A DNA stretch of 64,000 nucleotides from SLRI01 sp964393275. Lineage in GTDB: Bacteria; Pseudomonadota; Alphaproteobacteria; Geminicoccales; Geminicoccaceae. The position numbers and the translations under genes were made by a program. The notes under the pieces are model-generated. The model was not told where the DNA came from. It saw only the letters and a program-made list of their open reading frames with translations, and ran no database searches. Every line of letters begins with the position of its first letter. The first letter of the stretch is position 1. The stretch spans positions 62,001 through 126,000 of the forward strand of contig CAYMTA010000004.1 in assembly GCA_964393275.1 (NCBI GenBank), read 5' to 3'. Shown piece by piece: positions 56,608 through 64,000 of this stretch.

Positions 56608-57539
56608 TCCGCCGCCTCGGCCGACAGCACGCCCAGATCCTGCATGACCCGCCGCAGCTTCTCCAGCCGGTCCCGCCCTTCCTGGCCGAGCGAGGCGAAG
56701 CTGGTGAGCGGCGGGCGGACGTCGCCCATGGGGTAGCCGACGAGCGCCGCCAGCGCCTTGGAATAGCACTGGTGGCCCCAGGTCGGATGGCCCTCGGCGA
56801 TGGTGTGCTCGATCACCGAGATGTGCCGCTGGATGGCCTTCGCCTCCTCGACCTTGCCTTCCGCCAGAAGGTCGCAGATGCGCGACGACGGCCCCGGGAT
56901 GTAGTTGCCGAACGGATTGACGTAGCCGACCGCCCCCAGAAGGTAGCTCTCGACGATCCGCTCGCCGGCGAAGACGTTCATAACCCCCTCCGTCGCCTCG
57001 ACGATGTCGAAGACCCGGCCGACATCCATGCTCGCCTCCTTGATGTAGCGAACGTTGGCGAAGGCCCGGGTCAGCTTCGCCACCAGCGGCGGCTTCATGT
57101 CGACATTCGAGGTGAAGGGGTTGTTGTAGAGCATGATCGGGATGTCGACGGCTTCCGCGATCGCCTTGTAGTAGTTGAAGATCTCGTCCTCGGTCGGGGT
57201 GTAGTAGTAGGGCGGGACGATCATCAGCCCCTTGGCACCCAGCCGCTCCGCCTCCTTCGAATAGCGCACCGCCGTCGGTGTGTGGGCGTTCATGGTGCCG
57301 ACCAGCACGGGGATGCGGCCACCCGCCTGGTCGACCGTCACCTCGATCAGCCGGGTGCGCTCGCGATCGCTGACGGCCAGGAACTCGCCCGACGTGCCGA
57401 GGATGATGAGGCCCGGCACGCCCTCGGCGATCTGCCAGTCGACGAACCGGCGCTGGGCCGCCTCGTCGATGTCGCTGCCGTCCGCGGTGAACGGGGTGAC
57501 CTGAACCGTGTAGCTGCCGCGAAACTCGTGCCCGTGCAT
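56604..57539 (-). CDS. dihydrodipicolinate synthase/N-acetylneuraminate lyase family protein
   Basis: This 311-aa class I aldolase has the family signatures GLIILGTSGEFLAV and VPPYYYTPT, the Tyr in IMLYNNP, and the Schiff-base Lys near residue 164 in YIKEAS. Sequence details do not assign lysine synthesis; the context with an isomerase and an oxidoreductase points to sugar-acid breakdown. It lies 6 bp after the TIM-barrel isomerase gene. Confidence 0.9.
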   Translation of the reverse strand: MHGHEFRGSYTVQVTPFTADGSDIDEAAQRRFVDWQIAEGVPGLIILGTSGEFLAVSDRERTRLIEVTVDQAGGRIPVLVGTMNAHTPTAVRYSKEAERLGAKGLMIVPPYYYTPTEDEIFNYYKAIAEAVDIPIMLYNNPFTSNVDMKPPLVAKLTRAFANVRYIKEASMDVGRVFDIVEATEGVMNVFAGERIVESYLLGAVGYVNPFGNYIPGPSSRICDLLAEGKVEEAKAIQRHISVIEHTIAEGHPTWGHQCYSKALAALVGYPMGDVRPPLTSFASLGQEGRDRLEKLRRVMQDLGVLSAEAAE

Positions 57540-57545
57540 GTCCCT

Positions 57546-58397
57546 CTACTTTCGCAGGTCCGCCCAGCCGTGCCGGCGGAGAATGGCGTGGCTCGCCAGG
57601 AAATCCTCGTCCGGCGTGCTGTCGGGCAGGATCCTGTTGGCGATGATCTCGAGCACCGTATAGCCCTCGTAGCCGATGGCGCGAAGCGCCTCGGCCACCG
57701 GCCCCGGGTCGACGATGCCGCCCGGCTTGCCGAGCCCGTGATGCTTGAAGACGTCGGGTCCGCTGTCGGAGATGTGGACGTTCTTGCACAAAGGCCCGAG
57801 CTTCCTGATCGCCGCCGCCGGGTCCTCCTTGATGAAGGCCGAGTTGCAGACGTCGAAATTGACGCCGACCGAGGGCTCGCCGAGGAGCTCGATCACCTTC
57901 AGCATGTCGTCGACGGTCGGCAGGAAGGTGAACGGCACGTTCTCGATCAGGATCTCGACGCCCGTCCCCTTGGCGTGGCCGACCAGCTCCCGCACACCCT
58001 CGACGAACCAGTCGAGCATCCACTGGTAGGGCGGGTCGATCAGGCTGTTCAGCGGACCCGGAATGGCGACCACATAGGGGCAGCCCCACTCGGCCGCGAG
58101 GTCGATATGCTCGCGGTAGCGGTCGAGCGTGTAGCGCCGCATCAGCGCGTCGGGCGCGTTCGGGTTGTTGTCGAGCAGCGGGTAGCAGAAGGAGGAAAGC
58201 GCCAGGCCGCGCGCCGCGAATTGCTCCTCGTAGGCCTTGCGCTCGGCCGACGTCAGGATCGGTGGCCAGCAATGCGGGGCGAAGACAATCATCTCGATCG
58301 CCTCGAAGCCCAGATCCGCGAGGTGCAGCGACGCCTCGAGCCCATTCCCGGTGTAGATGTAGGAGAACGTGCTCGCCGCGAGCTTGAGATCGGCCAT
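57546..58397 (-). CDS. sugar phosphate isomerase/epimerase family protein (TIM barrel)
   Basis: This 283-aa AP-endonuclease-2-type TIM barrel has metal-site motifs ILIENVP (Glu), VGVNFDVCNSAF (Asp), VHISDSGPD (His) and VLEIIAN (Glu). Such enzymes isomerise or dehydrate sugars and inositols. The ATG at 58397 has AAGGAGGGAAGG upstream. It heads a three-gene operon and is divergent from an FAD oxidoreductase. Confidence 0.88.
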   Translation of the reverse strand: MADLKLAASTFSYIYTGNGLEASLHLADLGFEAIEMIVFAPHCWPPILTSAERKAYEEQFAARGLALSSFCYPLLDNNPNAPDALMRRYTLDRYREHIDLAAEWGCPYVVAIPGPLNSLIDPPYQWMLDWFVEGVRELVGHAKGTGVEILIENVPFTFLPTVDDMLKVIELLGEPSVGVNFDVCNSAFIKEDPAAAIRKLGPLCKNVHISDSGPDVFKHHGLGKPGGIVDPGPVAEALRAIGYEGYTVLEIIANRILPDSTPDEDFLASHAILRRHGWADLRK

Positions 58398-58439
58398 CCC
58401 TTCCCTCCTTCGGCCGTTGCGCCGGCCCCCCAAAACAAC

Positions 58440-58460
58440 CGTTCGTCTGGCGCACAAACG
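58440..58460. promoter_or_regulatory. imperfect inverted repeat in the divergent promoter region
   Basis: CGTTCGT and ACAAACG flank 7 bp, matching at 6 of 7 arm positions, between divergent starts at 58397 and 58499. TAGTAT at 58462-58467 could be a -10 element for the rightward gene. The site may bind a LacI- or IclR-like repressor; no regulator gene is nearby. Confidence 0.35.
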
Positions 58461-58498
58461 ATAGTATCACCACAGCCGGACTGCAAAGCGAACCGCTC

Positions 58499-59695
58499 TT
58501 GGCCCAGCTCCCGACGAAGCCACTTCCCGAGCGCATCGACACGGCCGTGATCGGCGGCGGCATCGCCGGCTGTGCGGTGGCCTTCGAGCTGGCGCTCCGC
58601 GGGGTCGAGGTCGCCCTGCTCGAGGCGGGCGACCTCAACGCCCAGGCGTCGGCGGCCAATGCCGGCAGCCTGCACACGCAGATCCCGATGGACCCGTTCG
58701 TCCGCGAGGGCGAGCCCTGGGCCCTCGTCTTTGCCTCCACCATCCGCCTCCTGAAAGCCGCGGTCGATCGCTGGCGCGGCCTCGAGGCGGCGCTCGATGC
58801 CAACCTGGAGGTATCCATCAAGGGCGGCATCCTGGTCGCCGACAGCCCGGCCCAGCTCGCCGACATGGCGAGGAAGGTGGCGCTCGAGCGTCGCTTCGGC
58901 CTCGAGTCCCACCTGCTCGGGCAGGCCGAGCTGCGCGCCCTCGCCCCCTATCTCGGCGAGCGCATGCTGGGCGGCGCCTTCTGCGCCGACGAGGGCAAGG
59001 CGAGCCCGCTTCTGGCCGGCGCCGCCTTCGCCGCCGCGGCGGAGAGGCACGGGGCCGTGCTCCTGCCTTTCACCCCGGTCACCGGCGCCACACGCGAGAG
59101 CCGGGGCTACCGTCTCCTGACACGGCACGGAACCCTGCAGGCCCGCCGGGTGGTCGTCGCCACCGGAGCCGAGGCCGGCCGGACCGCCGCGCTCTTCGGC
59201 GTCGAGCTGCCGCTCTGGGGCGAGCCGCTCCAGGCGAGCGTCACCGAGCCCGTCGCCGCCTGCATCCCGCACCTCGTCTACTTCGCCGGCGAGAAGCTGA
59301 CCCTGAAGCAGACCGCCTCGGGCGGCCTCCTGATCGGCGGCGGCTGGCCGGCCCGGCGCGACGCCCGTGGCCGCCCGGCGGTGGACGGCGGCAATCTCCG
59401 CCAGAACCTCGCCGTCGCCGCCCGGGTCGTGCCGGCCGTCGCCAGGGCCCGCCTGCTCCGCGCCTGGCCCGGCGTGGTCAACGCCAACGCCGACTGGAAG
59501 CCGGTGCTCGGCCGGGTCCCCGGCCAGCCGGATCTGCACTTCTGCTGCTTTCCCTGGATGGGCTTCACGGCAGCCCCGATCTGCGCCCGGCTCGCCGCCC
59601 AGGCCATGACCGGCGAGCCCACCGACCTCGACATCGCCGAGTTCGGCATCGAGCGCCACGGCAGCGTGATGGTCGAGCCGGCCCGAGCCGGGTAG
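58499..59695 (+). CDS. FAD-dependent oxidoreductase (DAO family)
   Basis: This 398-aa amine or hydroxy-acid oxidase-like flavoprotein has the FAD loop VIGGGIAGCAVAFELALRG, then NAGSLHTQIP and a C-terminal FAD motif around FCCFPWMGFTAAP. The TTG at 58499 is the only usable start before the FAD loop; its ribosome site is weak. It probably feeds or drains the pathway of the divergent DapA-like operon. Confidence 0.85.
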   Translation: MAQLPTKPLPERIDTAVIGGGIAGCAVAFELALRGVEVALLEAGDLNAQASAANAGSLHTQIPMDPFVREGEPWALVFASTIRLLKAAVDRWRGLEAALDANLEVSIKGGILVADSPAQLADMARKVALERRFGLESHLLGQAELRALAPYLGERMLGGAFCADEGKASPLLAGAAFAAAAERHGAVLLPFTPVTGATRESRGYRLLTRHGTLQARRVVVATGAEAGRTAALFGVELPLWGEPLQASVTEPVAACIPHLVYFAGEKLTLKQTASGGLLIGGGWPARRDARGRPAVDGGNLRQNLAVAARVVPAVARARLLRAWPGVVNANADWKPVLGRVPGQPDLHFCCFPWMGFTAAPICARLAAQAMTGEPTDLDIAEFGIERHGSVMVEPARAG

Positions 59696-59696
59696 A

Positions 59697-62600
59697 ATGG
59701 CGATCCATCGAGGGTCTTGGGCAGGCATGGCGGCAATGGATATCGAATCCTGGCTGCACACACTCGGCCTCGGCCAGTACGCGGAGGCGTTCCGCGAGAA
59801 CGACATCGACGCCGGACTTCTCGCGAGCCTCACGGCCGACGACCTCAGGCAGATCGGCGTGGCCTCGGTCGGCCATCGCCGCCGGCTGCTCCAGGCCATT
59901 CGAGCCCTGCCGACGGCCGCGACGGCACCGCCATCCCCTTCTCCCGCCGCCGAGCGTCGCCAGCTCACCGTGATGTTCGTCGATCTGGTGGGCTCGACCG
60001 CGCTCTCGGCGGGGCTCGACCCGGAGGACATGCGGGACGTGATCGACACCTTCCAGAACGCGGTGGCCGGCGAGGTGGCGCGCCTGGAGGGGCATATCGC
60101 GAAGTTCATGGGCGACGGGGTGCTCGCCTGCTTCGGCTGGCCCCGGGCGCACGAGGACGAGGCCGAGCGCGCGGTTCGGGCCGGGCTCGCCATCATCCGG
60201 GCGGTGGCGCGGCTGACCGGCGGCGGCGGCACGCTGGCCGCACGGGTCGGCATCGCCACCGGGCTCGTGGTGGTCGGCGATCTCGTCGGCGAGGGCTCCG
60301 CCAGGGAGACGGCGGTGGTGGGCGACACGCCGAACCTCGCCGCGCGATTGCAGGCGCTGGCCGAGCCGGGCCAGGTGGTGATCGCCCGGTCGACCCGCCG
60401 GCTGCTCGGCGATGTCTTCCAGGTCGTCGATCTCGGCAGCCGGCGGCTGAAGGGTCTCGAGCACCCCGTCCACATCTTCGCCGTCAGCGGCAAGGGCAGC
60501 CCGGCCAGCCGCTTCGAGGCGCGCGGCCGCCCCCTCCTGCCGATGGTCGGCCGCGACCGGGAGCTGGCGCTCCTGCTCGAGCGCTGGGCACGGGCCGAAG
60601 CCGGCCAGGGCCAGGGCGTGCTCATGGTCGGCGAGGCCGGCTACGGCAAGTCGCGGATCGTCCAGGCCCTGGTCGACGCGGTGGCGGACCGGCCGCATCG
60701 CGTCGTCCACTGGCAATGCTCGCCCTATCGCGGGGAGAGCGCGCTCTGGCCGGTCATCCAGCATTTGCGCCAGGCCGCGGGCCTGGCCGACGGGGATGGC
60801 AACGAGACCCGGCTCGACAAGCTCGAGGCCTTCATGGCCGATGCCAACCCGAATGCCGAGGCCGTGGCATTGCTGGCCGAGCTGCTCGGGCTCGATGGCA
60901 CCGCCCGCTACGGTGCCCTGGAGCTGACGCCGCAGGCAAGGCGGGCCGGCACGCTGCGGGCGCTGGTCCGCCTTTTGCTCCGCCTCGCCGCCGCAGGCCC
61001 GGTGCTCGTCGTGCTCGAGGACGCCCACTGGATCGATGCGACCACGCATGAGCTGATCGAGCTGCTGCTCGCCCGGATCGAGCGTGCGCCGATGCTCGTC
61101 CTCGTCACCAGCCGGCCCGAGGGCCGGCCAACGCTCGTGGCCCGGCCGCATGTCACGCCACTGCTCCTCGGCAGGCTGGGCCGCGCCGAGGTCGAGGCGA
61201 TCATCCGGAGGCTCGGTGGTGCCGGGCTCGCGCGGGCGACGATCGACACCATCGCCGCCCGCACCGACGGCGTGCCGCTGTTTGTCGAGGAGCTGACCAA
61301 GACCGTCCTCGAATCGGGCGACACGCCCATCCCGGCCTCCCTGCACGACTCGCTCATGGCCCGCCTCGACCACCTTCCCGAGGCCAAGGAGGTGGCGCAG
61401 CTCGCCGCCTGCATCGGCCGCAGGTTCGATCCGCGGCTGCTCGCCGCCATTGCCGGCCGGCCGAAGGCGGAGATCGACGAAGCCCTGGACCGGCTGGTCC
61501 GCTCGGAGCTGGTCTTCCGCCCCGACCGGGCGGGCGATGGCCGCTTCGCGTTCAAGCACGCGCTGGTGCGGGACGCGGCCTACGAATCCCTGCTCCGCAG
61601 CCGGCGCCGCGAGGTCCACGGGCAAATCGCCAGGGTCATGGTCGAGTCGGCCGCCACGCCGGAAAGCATCGAGCCGACGCTCGTCGCCCGTCACTTCCTC
61701 GCCGCCGACGACCCGGCGAGCGCCATCCCCCATCTGCTGCGGGCGGCGGACATTGCCCTGGCGCGGGCCGCGGGACCCGAGGCCCAGGAAACCATTCGCG
61801 CCGGCCTCGCCGCGATCGAAGGGCTGGCGCCGAGCGACGCCACCATCGCCTGGCAGGCGAGGTTCCACCTCCTGATGGGCGATTCGCTGCGCGGCACGCA
61901 CGGCACCGCCGCGGCGAGGACCGGCGACGCCTACCGCCGGGCACGCCTCGCCTTTGCCGAGATCGGCGATCAGGACGGCCAGGAGATGGCGCTCTTCGGC
62001 GAGTTCCTGTCGCACTTCAACGCCGCCCGCCTCGACCAGGCCGACGAGGTCGCCGGGCTGCTGCGGGCCGCCCCCTCGTTCGGCACGACGGCCGCGCGGC
62101 ACTGGCACCGTCACGAGGCGTCCGGCCTCATCGACTTCGTCCGCGGCCGGTTCGAGGCGGCACGGCGCCATCTGGAGGCCCTGCCCGACGCCGACGGACC
62201 CTATCCCGACCGGCCCTCGAGCGGGCGCGTCTACCTGCCGTGGTCGCTGTTCATCCTGGGCTATCCCGAACGCGCCAATCGGCTGGACGAGGCGGCGCTC
62301 GAGAACGCCACCGGGGTCGGCCGGAAGTTCGCCCTCGCGGCCGCGCTCGGCAATGGCTGCTACCTGCCGCAGCTCGGCGGCCGGCTCGACCTCCTGGCGG
62401 CGCGCGCCGCCCGCTGCGTCGAGGAGAGCGAGCTCGCGCACCTGAAGATCTGGCACGGCATCGGCTCGATCTTCCAGGGCTGGCTGGCCGGCACGCAGGG
62501 CGAGGCCGAGCGAGCCCTGACGCTGATGGAGCCGGCGCTGCGCGCGCTCGACGCGGCCGGCCACCATATCGAGCACGGCTATCTCTCGAGCCTGCACGCC

Positions 62601-62963
62601 GACATCCTGCTCGCCACCGGCCGCGGCGACGCGGCGCGCGCGATCCTCGAGCAGGCGCTCGCCCGCAATGCCACGACCGGCGAGCGCTGGTTCGACGCCG
62701 AGCTGCACCGGCTGCTCGCCGCCTCGGCACCCGACCCGGGCACGGCCGAGCACCACCTCCACGAAGCCCTTGAGATCAGCCGTGGTCAGCAGGCGCGGCT
62801 CTGGCAGCTCCGCGCCTCCCGCGACCTTGCGCGCCTCTGGGCCGAGCGCGGCGAGCGGCAGCGGGCGCTGGACCTGCTCGCACCGGTCCACGGCTGGTTC
62901 ACCGAGGGCTTCGGCACAGCCGATCTGATCGAGGCGAAGGCCGTGCTCGACCAGCTCGCCTAG
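59697..62963 (+). CDS. SAM-adenylate cyclase-AAA ATPase-TPR regulator
   Basis: This 1,088-aa cytosolic protein opens with a SAM domain (about 14-72, IESWLHTLGLGQYAEAFREN). A class III cyclase domain follows (about 88-265: MFVDLVGSTALS, AKFMGDGVLACF, VVGDTPNLAARL). An AAA/STAND-type ATPase comes next (Walker A GEAGYGKSR, Walker B VLVVLEDAHWID), then TPR-like repeats to the end. Cyclase metal Asp residues and the Asn/Arg pair are intact. ATGs at 59727 and 59736 are alternative starts. This architecture is known in bacteria; the signal is unknown. Confidence 0.9.
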   Translation: MAIHRGSWAGMAAMDIESWLHTLGLGQYAEAFRENDIDAGLLASLTADDLRQIGVASVGHRRRLLQAIRALPTAATAPPSPSPAAERRQLTVMFVDLVGSTALSAGLDPEDMRDVIDTFQNAVAGEVARLEGHIAKFMGDGVLACFGWPRAHEDEAERAVRAGLAIIRAVARLTGGGGTLAARVGIATGLVVVGDLVGEGSARETAVVGDTPNLAARLQALAEPGQVVIARSTRRLLGDVFQVVDLGSRRLKGLEHPVHIFAVSGKGSPASRFEARGRPLLPMVGRDRELALLLERWARAEAGQGQGVLMVGEAGYGKSRIVQALVDAVADRPHRVVHWQCSPYRGESALWPVIQHLRQAAGLADGDGNETRLDKLEAFMADANPNAEAVALLAELLGLDGTARYGALELTPQARRAGTLRALVRLLLRLAAAGPVLVVLEDAHWIDATTHELIELLLARIERAPMLVLVTSRPEGRPTLVARPHVTPLLLGRLGRAEVEAIIRRLGGAGLARATIDTIAARTDGVPLFVEELTKTVLESGDTPIPASLHDSLMARLDHLPEAKEVAQLAACIGRRFDPRLLAAIAGRPKAEIDEALDRLVRSELVFRPDRAGDGRFAFKHALVRDAAYESLLRSRRREVHGQIARVMVESAATPESIEPTLVARHFLAADDPASAIPHLLRAADIALARAAGPEAQETIRAGLAAIEGLAPSDATIAWQARFHLLMGDSLRGTHGTAAARTGDAYRRARLAFAEIGDQDGQEMALFGEFLSHFNAARLDQADEVAGLLRAAPSFGTTAARHWHRHEASGLIDFVRGRFEAARRHLEALPDADGPYPDRPSSGRVYLPWSLFILGYPERANRLDEAALENATGVGRKFALAAALGNGCYLPQLGGRLDLLAARAARCVEESELAHLKIWHGIGSIFQGWLAGTQGEAERALTLMEPALRALDAAGHHIEHGYLSSLHADILLATGRGDAARAILEQALARNATTGERWFDAELHRLLAASAPDPGTAEHHLHEALEISRGQQARLWQLRASRDLARLWAERGERQRALDLLAPVHGWFTEGFGTADLIEAKAVLDQLA

Positions 62964-63703
62964 TGCCGCAGGATCCTCGACACGAACTCGCGGCAGCGGG
63001 CGCTCTGCGGCGCGTCGAAGAGCTGGGCCGGCGGGCCGGTCTCGACGATGCCGCCCTGGTCCATCATCACCACCCTGGACGAGACCTCGCGCACGAACGC
63101 CATCTCGTGGCTGACGATGAGCATGGTCATGCCGTCGGCGGCGAGCAGGCGGATGGTGTCGAGCACCTCGCCGACCAGCTCCGGGTCGAGGGCGGAGGTG
63201 ACCTCGTCGAGCAGCAGGATCTCGGGCTTCAGCGCCAGCGCCCGGGCGATGGCGACGCGCTGCTGCTGGCCGCCCGAGAGCTGGTCCGGGTAGCTCCGGT
63301 GCTTCTCGGCGAGGCCCACCCTGGCGAGCAGCCGCGCCGCGTCCGCCTCGACCTCCTGGCGCTTCCAGCCCTTGATCTTGATGGGGGCGATCGTGACGTT
63401 GCCCATGGCCGTCATGTTCTGGAAGAGATTGTACTGCTGGAAGACGATGGCGAGGCGATCGCGGGCGAGCTTGAGGCTGCGGCGGCTGGTGTAGTCGATG
63501 GCCTCGCCATCGATCCGAACGATGCCCCTGGTCGGTGGCAGGAGGCCGACCAGCACGCGCAGCAGCGTGCTCTTGCCCGAGCCCGAGGGGCCGATCAGGC
63601 TGACGATCTCGCCCTTCTGCACCTCGAGCGAGACGTTCTCGAGCACCGGCGCGTCGGTGCCCGGATAGATGGCGGTGAGGTCAGCGACGGTGAGATGGGG
63701 CAA
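62960..63703 (-). CDS. amino acid ABC transporter ATP-binding protein (GlnQ/HisP type)
   Basis: This 247-aa polar-amino-acid ATPase has Walker A GPSGSGKST, IVFQQYNLFQNMTAMGNVTI, signature QLSGGQQQRVAIARAL, Walker B ILLLDEVTSALD and IVSHEMAF switch. LDEV replaces the commoner LDEP. It overlaps the permease gene by 23 bp and is convergent with the cyclase gene, sharing 4 bp at the stops. Confidence 0.92.
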   Translation of the reverse strand: MPHLTVADLTAIYPGTDAPVLENVSLEVQKGEIVSLIGPSGSGKSTLLRVLVGLLPPTRGIVRIDGEAIDYTSRRSLKLARDRLAIVFQQYNLFQNMTAMGNVTIAPIKIKGWKRQEVEADAARLLARVGLAEKHRSYPDQLSGGQQQRVAIARALALKPEILLLDEVTSALDPELVGEVLDTIRLLAADGMTMLIVSHEMAFVREVSSRVVMMDQGGIVETGPPAQLFDAPQSARCREFVSRILRH

Positions 63704-64000
63704 GGCGTCTCTCCAGCCAGCCGCCGAGGCGGCTCAGCGGATACGAGAGGGCGAAATAAAGGACGAGCACCGTGCCGAACACCAGGATGGCCGAGAATCC
63801 GCGGCTCGAGAGCACCTTGCCGGCGAAGGTGAGCTCGACCACGCCGAGCTGCGAGGCCAGCGCGGTGTCCTTGATGAACATCACCATGAAGGCGAAGGCC
63901 GGCGGCAGGATCACCCGCCAGGCCTGCGGCAGCACGACGTGGAAGAGCGTCTGCAGCCGGCCGAAGTTCATGACCGCCGCCGTGTCCCACTGGGTCTGGT
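63681..64000 (-). CDS. amino acid ABC transporter permease (5' end outside window)
   Basis: The C-terminal part of a HisM/GlnP-type permease. The frame is open to the window edge; the coupling-loop region reads VMNFGRLQTLFHVVLPQAWR, followed by TM helices FAFMVMFIKDTALASQLGVV and AILVFGTVLVLYFALSYPLS. The N-terminal part lies beyond 64000. Confidence 0.85.
   Translation of the reverse strand, partial: QTQWDTAAVMNFGRLQTLFHVVLPQAWRVILPPAFAFMVMFIKDTALASQLGVVELTFAGKVLSSRGFSAILVFGTVLVLYFALSYPLSRLGGWLERRLAPSHRR

Noticed and set aside
59565..62891. 1,108-codon open frame on the minus strand
   Set aside because: It is antisense to the SAM-cyclase-ATPase gene, lacks domains, and its Arg/Gly/Ala-rich composition is the usual shadow of high-GC coding DNA.

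Overview
The window is a dense, high-GC bacterial chromosome segment. Translationally coupled genes, with ATGA or GTGA stop/start overlaps, are common. The purQ-purL-bolA-grxD order, the rpsD sequence and the many ABC, imelysin and DHOR operons fit an alphaproteobacterium, probably of the Rhodospirillales type; the taxon is inferred, since no rRNA is present. No rRNA, tRNA, CRISPR array or intact prophage was seen.

Layout. 43-2952 (+): a large DUF6519/parallel beta-helix protein. 2970-10444 (-): a dipeptide/oligopeptide ABC operon (binding protein, two permeases, two ATPases) ending in two tandem AstE/aspartoacylase-like deacylases. 10655-12840 (+): an enolase-superfamily enzyme coupled to a threonine-aldolase-like PLP enzyme; a perfect 16-bp palindrome lies in the divergent gap. 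12926-15433 (-): an unusual epimerase-SPW-VKOR membrane fusion. 15678-24752 (+): a three-gene chain of a LysM/FecR/Ig protein, a 15-unit PKD-repeat protein and a HAMP adenylate cyclase. 24857-28364 (+): purQ, purL, bolA, grxD.

28250-29988 is a small accessory islet. A 115-bp 3' end of grxD is duplicated at its two ends, and between them lie a low-GC poly-gamma-glutamate hydrolase gene and IS-like debris. 30009-34030 holds terminators, a DUF3108 protein, rpsD, a K+ channel, a DUF29 protein and a TacA/TacT-type toxin-antitoxin pair. 34249-39203 (+) is an imelysin / di-haem / imelysin / DUF1513 operon.

39205-43108 (-) is a spermidine/putrescine-type ABC operon. Divergent from it are an N-formylglutamate amidohydrolase-like protein, a gamma-glutamyl-amine ligase-like glutamine synthetase, an isochorismatase-like hydrolase, an AbgT transporter, an M20 peptidase and an SLC13 permease. 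Together they suggest uptake and catabolism of polyamines or gamma-glutamyl/acyl-amino compounds.

51215-53360 is a second accessory islet with AT-richer coding. It carries a two-gene CBASS-like anti-phage module (a SMODS cyclic-oligonucleotide synthase and a SLATT two-TM effector), followed by a complete IS200-type element. 53370-64000 returns to core-like DNA: Ohr, an NTF2-like protein, an SDR, a 47-aa membrane peptide, a catabolic set (old yellow enzyme, DapA-like, TIM-barrel isomerase, FAD oxidoreductase), a SAM-cyclase-ATPase-TPR regulator, and the start of an amino-acid ABC operon cut by the window edge.
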